Made by a program: the position numbers and the translations under genes
In this document: positions 8,793 to 18,110 of the stretch, one piece after another
How positions within the stretch are numbered: the first letter of the stretch is position 1
How the letters are laid out: each line of letters begins with the position of its first letter
Source: an uncultured bacterium
GTDB lineage: Bacteria > Bacillota > Clostridia > Lachnospirales > Lachnospiraceae
Assembly (NCBI GenBank): GCA_947643595.1
Contig: CANRWP010000035.1
Span: 1-33,253 of the forward strand
DNA: 33,253 nt
Direction: 5' to 3'
The notes under the pieces: model-generated
Databases searched by the model: none
Told to the model about the DNA's origin: nothing
What the model saw: only the letters and a program-made list of their open reading frames with translations

Positions 8793-10118
8793 TTATTCCA
8801 TATTTCCTTCCGTCACTTCGGAAACTGTCATGACCGCCGTGACCGGTCTGTCAAGCTCTGTATATTCCGGATTGTTGTACTGCAAAGAAACCGTGTATCT
8901 TCCCGGCAGCAATTCTCTTATCCCCTGCTCGTGCATCCACGCCGTGACATCCAGCGATGCCTCCAGACTCCCCGCGCTCAGAGTACTCATGACGGAGCGG
9001 ATCCCGGTGACAGACACCGTATATTCCTCCTCCAGCCCGCTCAGTTCACATTCCAGTCCCTCCGGTACGTTCGAGATCATCACATCCTCCGCTCTCAGCG
9101 TATAATCCGATGTCGTCTCGCGTTCCACCCCGATCGTCACATTGGCCGGTACCGTCGTTCTCTTATCCGCCATCTGCACGCTGTCCGGAAGATAATCGCA
9201 CACATCTATCTCTGCCGTCATATCCTCGTCTATATCCGTCACATCAAACGCCTCCGCCGGTATCACAACTTCATTCACGCTGTTCAGCGCAGACCGTCTG
9301 CCGGCGATGCGGACCGTCTCGATATCGCTCGTCACCACTCCTGTCAGCCCGTAACCGTCCGCCGGCTCTCCGTCCACCTCAAAGCGCAGCGGCACTTCTT
9401 TCGTCGATAAAATTTCAACCGTTATCATCACATTTTCCGGACTCTTTGCCAAGGTACTGCCTTCCACCTCATTACCGTCCGCGTCATAGAGCCGCACCGG
9501 CACGCTGGTCGTGATATCGCTGGTAAATTCCGAGAGCGAATTCATATCTATATTGATGACCGCAGAATCCACCCTGTTCACGATCGATTCTGCCCCCGAT
9601 ACCCTGATAAGGTTCTGGTCCGTCATCACATTCCCCACCACATATCCTTCCGGTGCCTCGCCTGTCACATTAGTCTGCAGCACCATCTGGATATTCTTTT
9701 TATTCTCAATGCTGACCCTCATGCTGTCCGCGCTGCCCCGGATATCGGTAACCTGGCTTCCCATTCTGGGCACGGAAAACTCCACCTGCAAAATATTCAG
9801 ACTGTTCAGAGTATTCATATCCGCCGTCGCCACGATATCCGACTTACTGATATTTTCTCCCACGGACCGGGGGGCATAGACGGTAACTCTCGGAATGACA
9901 TCCGTCCCGTCCAGCACTTCATAGATCATACCCTGATTCGTGATCACATCCGCATTCTTTATTGTCACAGGCACATCGAGATAGGTCCATCTGACGACCG
10001 GATCATCAATATTTACAACCAGCAGCCACAATCCCATCGCCAGCAGAAAAGAAACGATTTTCAGCCCAAGGTTTCTGGTCAGCCTTCCGGACCATTTTAC
10101 TTTTTCCTTTTTATTCAT
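8793..10118 (-). CDS. cdaR: CdaR, YbbR-repeat regulator of the c-di-AMP cyclase
   Basis: 441 residues from the ATG at 10118 (MNKKEKVKW), which has GGAAGG upstream and overlaps the end of cdaA by 8 nt, suggesting translational coupling. A longer in-frame reading to 10202 lies wholly inside cdaA. One N-terminal membrane helix (about residues 18-37, LKIVSFLLAMGLWLLVV) is followed by an extracytoplasmic region of successive YbbR domains, seen as recurring V-P-V...V segments. CdaR binds CdaA across the membrane and modulates its activity. Its exposed domains may sense the wall or turgor, but the signal is not established. Confidence 0.93.
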   Translation of the reverse strand: MNKKEKVKWSGRLTRNLGLKIVSFLLAMGLWLLVVNIDDPVVRWTYLDVPVTIKNADVITNQGMIYEVLDGTDVIPRVTVYAPRSVGENISKSDIVATADMNTLNSLNILQVEFSVPRMGSQVTDIRGSADSMRVSIENKKNIQMVLQTNVTGEAPEGYVVGNVMTDQNLIRVSGAESIVNRVDSAVINIDMNSLSEFTSDITTSVPVRLYDADGNEVEGSTLAKSPENVMITVEILSTKEVPLRFEVDGEPADGYGLTGVVTSDIETVRIAGRRSALNSVNEVVIPAEAFDVTDIDEDMTAEIDVCDYLPDSVQMADKRTTVPANVTIGVERETTSDYTLRAEDVMISNVPEGLECELSGLEEEYTVSVTGIRSVMSTLSAGSLEASLDVTAWMHEQGIRELLPGRYTVSLQYNNPEYTELDRPVTAVMTVSEVTEGNME

Positions 10119-10989
10119 TTTTCGCCCTTCCTTTCCAGATAATGTGCTTCTTCTCTTCCACCACTTTATCCTGAATCTCAGAAAGGTATTCCCGCAGCTC
10201 ATCCGCCGTCAGACCCCTGTGTAGTCTTCCGCCGTACGCCACACTGATCTTTCCCGTCTCCTCCGAGACGATGACCGTCATGGAGTCCGTCACCTCCGAA
10301 ATGCCTACACCGGCCCTGTGTCTCGTCCCCAGCTCTTTGCTGAGCAGCATATTGTCGGAGAGGGGCAGATAGCAGGTAGCAGATACGATCCTGTCTCCTC
10401 TCACAATAATGGCGCCATCGTGCAGCGGAGTATTATGTTCAAAAATATTGATCAGCAGCTGGTTGGATACGATCGCATCCACATCTATGCCGGTTCTCTC
10501 GTAATCTGTCAGGGGCTGTTTATGCTCCACTACGATCAGAGCGCCTGTCTTTGCCTTTCCCATCTCCACACAGGCCTTTATGATCTCATTGATCGTCCTG
10601 TCGGAAAACCTGGCATCTACCGACGCCTTCAACATATCCAGCGAAAACAGACTGGCAAAAATATTCTTCTGTCCCAAATTTTCCAATGCCTTCCGAAGCT
10701 CCGGCTGCAGAATGACTACCATCGCAATAACGGCCAGAGAGATCAGTCTCTCCGCCATCCACAAAATCGTAGTCATCTTAGTAAAAAACGCAATCAAAAG
10801 AAAGGCGCCAATCACCAGCACGCCCCTGAGAAGCGCCCACGCTCTGGTCTCCTTCACCCACACAAGTATGGCGTATATCATAAATGTTATGATAATAATT
10901 TCCACAATATCCGTGCGGGTGATCGCATTTAACGAGGGGATATAAAGATTTTCCATGTGTGTACTGATCGTACCTAAAAATTCATTCAT
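10111..10989 (-). CDS. cdaA: Diadenylate cyclase CdaA (membrane-bound, DAC domain)
   Basis: 292 residues. It makes cyclic di-AMP from two ATP. Three N-terminal membrane helices lie within about residues 28-95. The DAC domain follows with its two hallmark motifs, DGA (in HDGAIIVRGDRI) and RHR (in GTRHRAGVGISE). c-di-AMP is the essential second messenger for potassium/osmolyte and wall homeostasis in Firmicutes. Two ATGs lie 4 nt apart at the start; the upstream one, at 10989, is in frame. The stop overlaps the cdaR start. The 71-nt gap upstream shows no clear promoter or terminator. Confidence 0.97.
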   Translation of the reverse strand: MNEFLGTISTHMENLYIPSLNAITRTDIVEIIIITFMIYAILVWVKETRAWALLRGVLVIGAFLLIAFFTKMTTILWMAERLISLAVIAMVVILQPELRKALENLGQKNIFASLFSLDMLKASVDARFSDRTINEIIKACVEMGKAKTGALIVVEHKQPLTDYERTGIDVDAIVSNQLLINIFEHNTPLHDGAIIVRGDRIVSATCYLPLSDNMLLSKELGTRHRAGVGISEVTDSMTVIVSEETGKISVAYGGRLHRGLTADELREYLSEIQDKVVEEKKHIIWKGRAKNE

Positions 10990-11060
10990 TGCTTTATTCT
11001 TCCCTTTCTGCCTTTCCTACATAAGATGCCATTCAGGGGAAGAAAGTTTGAAAGCGGGCC

Positions 11061-12008
11061 TTAACGGCTTTTTTTCTTTTTCCTCTGGGCATTGATCTTC
11101 TTGACAGTCTTTTCCGGTTTAGAAAGTACGACCTTCGGAACCGCCTTCACATAATAATAATACTCATCATCCTCAAACTGAACGTTTTCGGTTCTGCTGT
11201 AATCCATCTGAAACATTACAAATTCCACGACTTTTGCGATCCCGGCGCTGACAAGACTGCCCAGTATTATTCCAATGGTTGATACTTCCGCATCCATCAG
11301 CAGAGCACCCAACAGCAACACCACCATCTGTGCAATCGTTCCCGCCACAATGGCGATCGTCCAGCTGTGGTCTATGGAGAGCCTGCGGATCAGATAGACA
11401 ATGATCACCGTCAACGCGAAAGCCGCCATAACGACAATCATCGTTTTATTCTTCAAAAAACCGTCCACCACATAGCGAAACCGCCCCGCCATGTCCTCCG
11501 CTTCCAGTGCGCTCAGACCGGATACATTGCCGGACACATAACTCACCATATAATATACGATCACGCCGCAGGCCACGGAGACCGCCGACACCGGTGCCGC
11601 CAGAAGTCCTGCACAGATGGGAATCACATACGGTATCTTCAAATAAAAACACATCGGAAGGATCAGCACGATCACCGCGTCCTTCGGTGCAAACCGGAAA
11701 TACACAAGCGCCAGAATCAAAAACAGGATCAGCGCCACCAGCGCACATTCCATTGAGAGCGCGTACAGATGAAGTATAACAAAGCCGGCGGCACATAAAA
11801 TGATAAAATTCAACGGCAGGAAAGATCCCATCAGCGCCACCACCAGTACGACGGATATATTGTTCAGCCTCTCCATATAGCCTGTCGAAGAATTGATCAT
11901 AATCAGCGCCAACAGGGCAAGCAAAAATTTTCCAAACGGTTTTAAATATACTTCATATCTTCCGACAAAAGTCTTCAGGGTTTCTTTTGCTAACAATAAC
12001 TGTGTCAT
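11061..12008 (-). CDS. Conserved-looking polytopic membrane protein of unknown function upstream of cdaA
   Basis: 315 residues, not recognised as a named family. A soluble N-terminal stretch (to about 25) precedes roughly nine hydrophobic helices. A loop at about 160-180 (VSGLSALEAEDMAGRFRYVVDGF) may be amphipathic. The C-terminal ~60 residues are cytoplasmic-looking: acidic with a YYYY run (EDDEYYYYVKA), then strongly basic (KINAQRKKKKSR). The ATG follows GAGAGG. It sits 11 nt after the 2-TM gene and 71 nt before cdaA, in one orientation, so co-expression with the c-di-AMP module is likely. The role is unknown. Confidence 0.75.
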   Translation of the reverse strand: MTQLLLAKETLKTFVGRYEVYLKPFGKFLLALLALIMINSSTGYMERLNNISVVLVVALMGSFLPLNFIILCAAGFVILHLYALSMECALVALILFLILALVYFRFAPKDAVIVLILPMCFYLKIPYVIPICAGLLAAPVSAVSVACGVIVYYMVSYVSGNVSGLSALEAEDMAGRFRYVVDGFLKNKTMIVVMAAFALTVIIVYLIRRLSIDHSWTIAIVAGTIAQMVVLLLGALLMDAEVSTIGIILGSLVSAGIAKVVEFVMFQMDYSRTENVQFEDDEYYYYVKAVPKVVLSKPEKTVKKINAQRKKKKSR

Positions 12009-12019
12009 TCACTATCCTC

Positions 12020-12412
12020 TCAAGATTCCTCATGATACATGGCGTTTAAAGCTTTCAGTCCGCCATAATACTTTTTCAGATTCTTTTTCGCTTTTGCATA
12101 ACGGCAGGCATACACCAGATAAGTGATCAGGGTATATGCCAGCACAAGAACCAGATAACGGGTGAGCAGCGTCTGCGCGTACTCAAGCCAGTTTGTCTGG
12201 TATATATTATTTAGAAACTCTTCCAGATTGTAGAAAACATAGCCGGCGAAAAAAAGGCCCGCTGCTATTGTCACGTAGATAACGCTCTTCAGCATCTGCA
12301 TCCCGAGGTAATCCCCTCTGAAATAGTTTGAAATGGCAATATCTCTTTTTCCGTCGCCGTCCTCATAAACCTGCAATCCCGTCATCAGGATCACTCTCTC
12401 TTCATGGATCAT
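12020..12412 (-). CDS. Small two-helix membrane protein, unknown function
   Basis: 130 residues. It starts MIHEERVILMTGLQVY with GGAGAGGG upstream. The first ~38 residues are soluble, followed by two hydrophobic helices (about 41-62, VIYVTIAAGLFFAGYVFY, and about 86-106, YLVLVLAYTLITYLVYA). A basic, lysine-rich cytoplasmic tail follows (AKAKKNLKKYYGG). Gaps of 11-12 nt on each side put it in the middle of the flagellar/competence to c-di-AMP gene run. No family is recognised. Confidence 0.75.
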   Translation of the reverse strand: MIHEERVILMTGLQVYEDGDGKRDIAISNYFRGDYLGMQMLKSVIYVTIAAGLFFAGYVFYNLEEFLNNIYQTNWLEYAQTLLTRYLVLVLAYTLITYLVYACRYAKAKKNLKKYYGGLKALNAMYHEES

Positions 12413-12424
12413 ACCGCCCTCTCC

Positions 12425-12832
12425 TTACTGCAGGAAGCGCATCTTCGGATTATCCTTCGGATCCTTTTTCTGCTTTGCTTTCTCCTTCGGCGTCTTCGGT
12501 ATCGCGCCGTTTAATTCATTCGTCATATCCATTTTACATTTTTTGCAGAATCTGCCCGTCGTGATAGGCGCGCCGCACTTTTCGCAGGTAATCCCCGTAG
12601 CGCCGTCGCCGCTGAATTCCAGGCGTTCCTCGCGCACCCACTGACGCACCTGCTGTGGATCCACCTCACAGTTCTCCACCACATCATGGATCGTAGCGCC
12701 CCTGTTATCCTGAACATACTTCTTCACTTCCTGAAACTTTTTCTCCAGAGCTTCCTTACATGCCGGACAGATCGGCGCTCCCGACACATAGTTAAACACT
12801 TTTCCGCATTTTTTACAGTTTTTAACGTTCAT
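12425..12832 (-). CDS. YvyF-like flagellar operon protein (TIGR03826 type)
   Basis: 135 residues. The N-terminal zinc-ribbon (CKKCG and CPAC) is followed by a helical segment with a helix-turn-helix look (DVVENCEVDPQQVRQWVREERL). A second ribbon follows (CEKCG, then CKKC), and then a basic tail. This matches the YvyF family found beside comF genes and in flagellar operons (Bacillus comFC-yvyF-flgM). Here it lies directly after comFC, as in Bacillus, but flgM and flgK do not follow. A structural or regulatory role in flagellar gene expression is inferred. The AGGAGG is 12 nt from the ATG, longer than usual. Confidence 0.8.
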   Translation of the reverse strand: MNVKNCKKCGKVFNYVSGAPICPACKEALEKKFQEVKKYVQDNRGATIHDVVENCEVDPQQVRQWVREERLEFSGDGATGITCEKCGAPITTGRFCKKCKMDMTNELNGAIPKTPKEKAKQKKDPKDNPKMRFLQ

Positions 12833-12848
12833 ATTTTACTTTAGCCTC

Positions 12849-13574
12849 CTATTTCAGTTCTTTCCCAATAGCTATCGCAATAAAATATACTTTTTCTACT
12901 CCCGCTCTTTTCAATTCCAGGGCACAGGCATCTATTGTACTTCCCGTTGTATATATATCGTCAATGATGACAACTCTTTTTAATTTTACATCATTTCGAG
13001 CTATTTTAAAAGCCCTTTTCAAATTATTTTGGCGCTCCCGGTCATCTAACAGCTTTTGGGGAAGAGTTTTTTTCACCCGCTTTATCAGGCGGAAATCAAC
13101 CGGTATCCCCATTCTTCTTCCGATCTCCCCGGCCAGCGCCTCGGCCTGGTTATAGCCCCTCTCCCGCTTTCTCGCCGCATGGACGGGCACGGGCACAAGC
13201 GCGTCCGGCCGCCATCCTCGTATCGTCTTTCCCAGTTTTTTTACGATCTGTTCCCCGTAAAACCGAGCGTATTCCTTTCTCCCCGCGTACTTGAAGCGGT
13301 ACATCGACCTCGCCATGGAGGGATACTCAAACAACCCTCTCCCCTGATCAAACTTATGCGCTGCCACCCTGCAGCCTTTACAGTACTCCTCCCTCTCATC
13401 GCCCAGATGCTTCCCGCACTTCAGACATCTCGGCTCCTTCACCGGGACAAACCTCCCCCCGCACGCCGGACAGATCAATTCCGGATACGGCGCAGGCTTA
13501 TCGCAGACCGGGCACCTTGCGGGGAACACCAGATCCAGTCCCCTCTCCCATACATTCCTGATTTTGTTTTCCAT
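12849..13574 (-). CDS. comFC: ComF family phosphoribosyltransferase-like protein
   Basis: 241 residues from the ATG at 13574 (MENKIRN), with AAAGG 5 nt upstream; an 8-codon longer reading would need TTG. The N-terminal zinc finger has CPVC, CPAC, CLKC and CKGC pairs (about 20-80). The C-terminal domain has the PRPP-binding motif VVIIDDIYTTGST and the family motif RERGYNQAE. ComFC is needed for DNA uptake in competent bacteria, and relatives support transformation in other phyla. comFA is not adjacent; the gene lies 33 nt after recD2 instead. Confidence 0.92.
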   Translation of the reverse strand: MENKIRNVWERGLDLVFPARCPVCDKPAPYPELICPACGGRFVPVKEPRCLKCGKHLGDEREEYCKGCRVAAHKFDQGRGLFEYPSMARSMYRFKYAGRKEYARFYGEQIVKKLGKTIRGWRPDALVPVPVHAARKRERGYNQAEALAGEIGRRMGIPVDFRLIKRVKKTLPQKLLDDRERQNNLKRAFKIARNDVKLKRVVIIDDIYTTGSTIDACALELKRAGVEKVYFIAIAIGKELK

Positions 13575-13607
13575 ACACACCTTTCCCTCTCCGGGCAAAA
13601 GATGTTT

Positions 13608-15893
13608 TTATCTCAACACTTCCATCATCTCAGCGATCCTTTTGTCGAGGGATGTATATCGGCAATTTTCCCCTGTATTGTCGATCATTTCCTGCAGTGT
13701 CTGGGAGGATCCCAGAATCGTGACACAGTTTTTCGCCCTGGTCACCGCCGTATATAAAAGATTTCTGTTGAAAAGCAGTCTGGGACCGGACAGCACGGGA
13801 ATCACCACCGCCGGATACTCGGATCCCTGAGATTTGTGGATCGTCACCGCATAGGCCAGCTCCAGCTCCTCCAGCCCTGTAAACGGATATGTCACGCGCC
13901 TGTTCTCGTCAAACTCCACCGTCATGGTGGAATCAAACTCGTCGATGTCCTGAATGATTCCCATATCCCCGTTAAAAATACCGGTTCCCCTGTCCACAGC
14001 GATATTGTATTTTGACACGACTTCCCACTCCAGCTGATAATTATTTTTGATCTGCATAACCTTGTCCCCCACCCGGAACAGATCATCCTGCCCGATCTTA
14101 TACTCCTTTTTGTCCGGAGCCGGAGGGTTCAGATACCGCTGCAGAACACGGTTCAGCGCTTCCACTCCCAGGCTTCCTTTTTTCATGGGTGTCAGCACCT
14201 GTATCTCCATCGGCGATGCCTGCACATAGCGCGGCAGCATATCCTGCACCAGCTGTACGATATGTTTATATATGACATTAACGTCATTTCTTTCCAGGAA
14301 AAAGAAGTCCCTGCTTTTGTTGTTCAGCGAAATACTTTTTCCCTCGTTGATCCGGTGCGCGTTGACTACGATATCGCTCTCACCGGCCTGCCGGAAAATC
14401 TTTTTCAGCACAACGGTCGGAAATGCCCCGCTCTCTATCAGATCATGCAGAACCTGTCCCGGTCCCACGCTTGGAAGCTGATCCATATCTCCCATCAGGA
14501 TCAGTCTCGTCCCATGCAGGATCGCTTTCAGCAACGACTGCAGCAAAAACAGGTCCACCATGGACATCTCGTCCACTATGATCACATCCGCCTCCAGCGG
14601 GTTGTCCGCATTTTTCTCAAACTTTGCGCTGCGCCCGCTGTTGTCGTCCGATATACCCCCGTTCAACTCCAGCAGGCGATGTATTGTCCTCGCCTCATAT
14701 CCGGTGGCCTCCGACATCCGTTTGGCGGCTCTCCCTGTGGGTGCCGCCAGCAGGATGTCCATGCCCTCCTGCTCAAAATAGCGTATCATCGTCTTGATCG
14801 TCGTCGTCTTCCCGGTACCCGGTCCGCCGGACAGAATCAATACACCGTGCCGGATGCTTTGCATCACCGCCTCCCGCTGCAGCTCGTCCAGTTCAATTTT
14901 CTGTTGTTTTTCCAGTTCGCGGATCCTTCCCAGCTGACGCCTCTCTTCCGCCGGCAAAGCGCCTTCCCCCGCCTCCATAGCACGGTTCAGGTCAATCAAC
15001 ATTCTGGCGCAGTTCATCTCCGCGTGGTAAAAAGCGGAAGCGTACACCAGTTTTTTCTCAGCTTCCCTCCTGCATATTACTTTCTGCTCCATCGCCAGAT
15101 TTTCGAGCTGCCCTTCCAGCGCTTCCTCCGGCACCCCCAAAAGCTCAGCCGCCCTCTCCAGAAGTTTCTCCTCCGGCAGGTAGGAATGCCCCTCCCCCGC
15201 CGCCGCCTGCAGCGTGTAAAAAAGCCCGCTCCGCACCCGGTACTCGGAATCGATATGAATCCCTGTCTTAAACGCGATCTCATCCGCCCTCTTAAACCCG
15301 ACGCCGTTTATATCCTCCGCCAGTTTATAGGGATTCTCCCGCAGAACACCGTAGAGTCCCATCCCGTAAGTATCGTAGATTTTTGTGGCCAGCGCGCCGG
15401 AAATTCCGTATTTCTGCAGAAAAAGCATCGCGTCCCGCAGATCCTTCTTCTCCTCCATCTGTACACCGATCTCCCGGGCGATCCTATCGGAGATCCCCCG
15501 CACTTCCGCAAGGCGCTCCGGTTCCTGTTCCATAATGCGCAGCGTGTCCGTCCCGAATTTTTTCACGATGCGCGAGGCCAAAACAGCGCCCACTCCTTTC
15601 ACCGCGCCGGAGGCCAGATAACGCTCCACGCTGACGGTATCTTCCATCTGTGTCACCCGGAAAGTCTCCGCCTTGAACTGTCTGCCATAGAGGGCATGTT
15701 CCGCAAAGCCGCCCTGTACCTCCAGACTCTCGCCCTCGTCCACGCCCCGAAACATACCGACACAGGTGAGTTCCTCCCCGTCTGTCACCAGTTCGAGCAC
15801 CGTATAGCCGTTCGATTCATTCCGATATATAATATGCCCAACATAGCCCTTGATCGTCTCCAACTTATTTACTGTTCCTCCCGCCGCAGACAC
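13608..15893 (-). CDS. recD2: RecD2 family ATP-dependent 5'-3' DNA helicase
   Basis: 761 residues if GTG at 15893 is the start. An N-terminal OB-like region and helix-hairpin-helix repeats (about 90-230) precede the SF1B helicase core. Walker A is GGPGTGKTT (355-363), Walker B DEMSMVD, and further motifs are GDMDQLPSVGPG, FRQ, IHKSQGSEYP and YTAVTRAK. RecD2 works without RecBC in Gram-positives, in repair and replication-fork handling. The start is uncertain: GTG at 15893 overlaps the upstream gene by 29 nt with a weak ribosome site, while TTG at 15863 sits just after the upstream stop with GGGAGG 13 nt away. Confidence 0.95.
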   Translation of the reverse strand: MSAAGGTVNKLETIKGYVGHIIYRNESNGYTVLELVTDGEELTCVGMFRGVDEGESLEVQGGFAEHALYGRQFKAETFRVTQMEDTVSVERYLASGAVKGVGAVLASRIVKKFGTDTLRIMEQEPERLAEVRGISDRIAREIGVQMEEKKDLRDAMLFLQKYGISGALATKIYDTYGMGLYGVLRENPYKLAEDINGVGFKRADEIAFKTGIHIDSEYRVRSGLFYTLQAAAGEGHSYLPEEKLLERAAELLGVPEEALEGQLENLAMEQKVICRREAEKKLVYASAFYHAEMNCARMLIDLNRAMEAGEGALPAEERRQLGRIRELEKQQKIELDELQREAVMQSIRHGVLILSGGPGTGKTTTIKTMIRYFEQEGMDILLAAPTGRAAKRMSEATGYEARTIHRLLELNGGISDDNSGRSAKFEKNADNPLEADVIIVDEMSMVDLFLLQSLLKAILHGTRLILMGDMDQLPSVGPGQVLHDLIESGAFPTVVLKKIFRQAGESDIVVNAHRINEGKSISLNNKSRDFFFLERNDVNVIYKHIVQLVQDMLPRYVQASPMEIQVLTPMKKGSLGVEALNRVLQRYLNPPAPDKKEYKIGQDDLFRVGDKVMQIKNNYQLEWEVVSKYNIAVDRGTGIFNGDMGIIQDIDEFDSTMTVEFDENRRVTYPFTGLEELELAYAVTIHKSQGSEYPAVVIPVLSGPRLLFNRNLLYTAVTRAKNCVTILGSSQTLQEMIDNTGENCRYTSLDKRIAEMMEVLR

Positions 15894-18087
15894 GGCATCT
15901 TTCTCTCTTTGTTCTCCAGGCGGCAGACAACGCCCATATCCCCGCCGTCAGATAGAGTGCCGTATAAACCGCGTGCGGTAATACCGGATATTCATACAGA
16001 AATTCCCCCCAGTCCAGAATAACCGCCACTTCCAGAAGCATTCCCACCGGAATCCATCTTTTATCACAAAAGCATAAAATCAGAGCCAGAACCAAAATCG
16101 GATACAGCATCCAAGTCCCCATATTCTCCCAGAAATTTAAAAGTTTGAAGAAATTTTGCAGGACATTGTATCCACAGAGCAATCCGGTCATACTGCTGAG
16201 AACCATTACCATCACACATGTGTTCTCAAACCGCTTCTCTCTCCTGCCTTCCTCCAAAGAAGCCTTCGTCCCTCCGGTCATAGCCAGCCTGACGCAGGAA
16301 ACAAATGCCAGCGCCACCGCATAGTGCGCCAGCAAACCGCAGGCAGCCCCCGCCAGGACTCCCGCCAAAACCTCTTTCTCTCTCACATACAAAAGATACG
16401 CCCCAGCCATAAGCCCCACAGAAATACTGTCCAGATGCGCCCAGAAGGGAGAGTTCAAAAGTACCGCGGGCAGAAATAGAATCAATCCGTAGATCACAAC
16501 AGCTCTCAGCTTCCGGTCCTCCGTTCTTTTTCCCAAAACCGAGTCCTCTTTTCTGTCCCCGGAGGCAAAAACACACACGGCCAGCATGGCCGCCGCAAAA
16601 ATATCCGCCGCCATACAGAGCAGCTTCACCAGAAAAAACAGCGTTTTTTCCGGCAGAAAGGCACTGTTGACAAGACTTATAACGTGCAGGAGAAACATGT
16701 AGAGCGGTGTGTGATAATTTCCCTCCGTCTCGATCAGATTCGGCAGATAATCCGCGCTGATGCACTCTATCATCGGTTTTCTGACCGCCACCGCCAATAA
16801 GGTCAAAGCGGCATATGCTATATATATAATGTATTTATTGATAAAATCCATCACCCGGTTCTCCAGAGCGGATACGCCGCGGCGTCCTTTCCGCACGGCA
16901 GCACCCTCCGCACAGCAGGAGCGATCGTCAGCACGCCCTCCGTCCCCGTCCCAGTTCTTTATCATTCGCCAGGTAAAGAAACCGAGAGCCAGCAGATAAG
17001 CCGCCGCGATCCACTGATCCGGCAAAATATCCTGTCCGAAAGTCACCTGCAGATAAGCGATTAAACTTCCCGCTCCAATGATCACCGCATTCCACCACGT
17101 TTTTCTGTCCAGAAACGCATAGATGATCGCCAGCACCTCAGCGAGCATACCGTACCTCTCATGCATACAGGGCAGAAAACACATCATGAAAAATGTGCTC
17201 CACACCGCAAATTCCATCCACTGTCTCTCCGAAATCTCCGTCTTCTTCCGGATCACAGAGACCGCAAAAATCCCCAGTCCCGCCAGTATGCTGAGGATCG
17301 CCACATTGGAAAAAATATAGTACGGACTATCTTTGAACAGTGCCCAGAAATTGGGATAAAACACATACATATAGGGATAGCGCCCGAGCTGTCTCGTATA
17401 AATCGAAAAGGGAATGAAAACAGAATAGCCGCCCGCAATGGCAGGAATACAGAGCACTTCCATCATCGCCGCCGTGAGCAGAAAATAAGCCCCGGAAAAA
17501 CTTCTCTTTTTCCACCAGAAAATAAGCAGAACCGGCAGAATCAACACCGCCTGCAGTTTAAAGGAAAAAGCACACCCCAGAAGGATCATTGCCGCCGCGT
17601 AGTGTTCTCTTAAAAGCGCATAGATCATATACAGCAGAAACGCCACATAGATAAAATCACATTGTCCCCACCATGCGCCGTTCAATACAGAGGAAGGATA
17701 AAACAATACCGCGATGCAGACAGCAGTAAACATAAATCTCTTCTTTTCCGCCCCGGCAAAGTGAGCCGCGATCAATCCCGCCGCTGCCGCCCCAAGGTAC
17801 TCAAACAAAACCGAGAACAATTTGACTTTGACGATCGTTCTTCCCGGCAGATAATTCAACAGCCACAGAACAGTGACGTAGGGCATATTGTAATCCCCGT
17901 CGTAGGCGCGCAGAATGCCGGGCCCCTCTCCTGTCTTCATCGCCGCTGACCAGGGAATCAGACAGGTCTCAAAGTCCGCCGTAATATGTTCTATTCCCGC
18001 CAGACGGACACCGAATGCCGCTGCTCCCGCGAGCAAAAGAATGATGATATATAGATATCCCCTTTTTCTCCCTTTTTGTATCAGCAC
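15865..18087 (-). CDS. Gpi18-like (GT-C) membrane glycosyltransferase with internal duplication
   Basis: 740 residues starting at GTG (18087) with AAAGGA upstream. It has many membrane helices in two similar halves. The first half has the GT-C/Gpi18-like pattern: ADFETCLIPW in the first external loop, YDGDYNMPY, then LNGAWWGQCDFIY. The second half, from about 400, repeats it in degenerate form: ISADYLPNL, EGNYHTPLY, then LNSPFWAHLDSI, where the WGQ-D motif has become WAHLD. Such enzymes transfer mannose or related sugars from lipid-phosphate donors outside the membrane. The C-terminal half may be non-catalytic. A hydrophilic cytoplasmic linker (about 375-405) separates them. The 3' end overlaps recD2. 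Confidence 0.8.
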   Translation of the reverse strand: MLIQKGRKRGYLYIIILLLAGAAAFGVRLAGIEHITADFETCLIPWSAAMKTGEGPGILRAYDGDYNMPYVTVLWLLNYLPGRTIVKVKLFSVLFEYLGAAAAGLIAAHFAGAEKKRFMFTAVCIAVLFYPSSVLNGAWWGQCDFIYVAFLLYMIYALLREHYAAAMILLGCAFSFKLQAVLILPVLLIFWWKKRSFSGAYFLLTAAMMEVLCIPAIAGGYSVFIPFSIYTRQLGRYPYMYVFYPNFWALFKDSPYYIFSNVAILSILAGLGIFAVSVIRKKTEISERQWMEFAVWSTFFMMCFLPCMHERYGMLAEVLAIIYAFLDRKTWWNAVIIGAGSLIAYLQVTFGQDILPDQWIAAAYLLALGFFTWRMIKNWDGDGGRADDRSCCAEGAAVRKGRRGVSALENRVMDFINKYIIYIAYAALTLLAVAVRKPMIECISADYLPNLIETEGNYHTPLYMFLLHVISLVNSAFLPEKTLFFLVKLLCMAADIFAAAMLAVCVFASGDRKEDSVLGKRTEDRKLRAVVIYGLILFLPAVLLNSPFWAHLDSISVGLMAGAYLLYVREKEVLAGVLAGAACGLLAHYAVALAFVSCVRLAMTGGTKASLEEGRREKRFENTCVMVMVLSSMTGLLCGYNVLQNFFKLLNFWENMGTWMLYPILVLALILCFCDKRWIPVGMLLEVAVILDWGEFLYEYPVLPHAVYTALYLTAGIWALSAAWRTKRERCRVCGGRNSK

Positions 18088-18110
18088 TTTATTTTTCCTT
18101 TACTACTCAG

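Noticed and set aside
13656-13663. A second GCCGATAT (minus strand) about 80 bp upstream of comFC, which precedes a flagellar-operon gene.
   Set aside because: No TAAA-like -35 at 14-16 nt; the bases are ordinary codons at the conserved end of recD2.
14262-16022. A 586-codon open frame on the plus strand across recD2.
   Set aside because: It is antisense to the helicase motifs, has shadow-like His/Arg/Pro/Leu composition and no ribosome site; the same applies to long plus-strand frames over leuA, glmM and uvrB.
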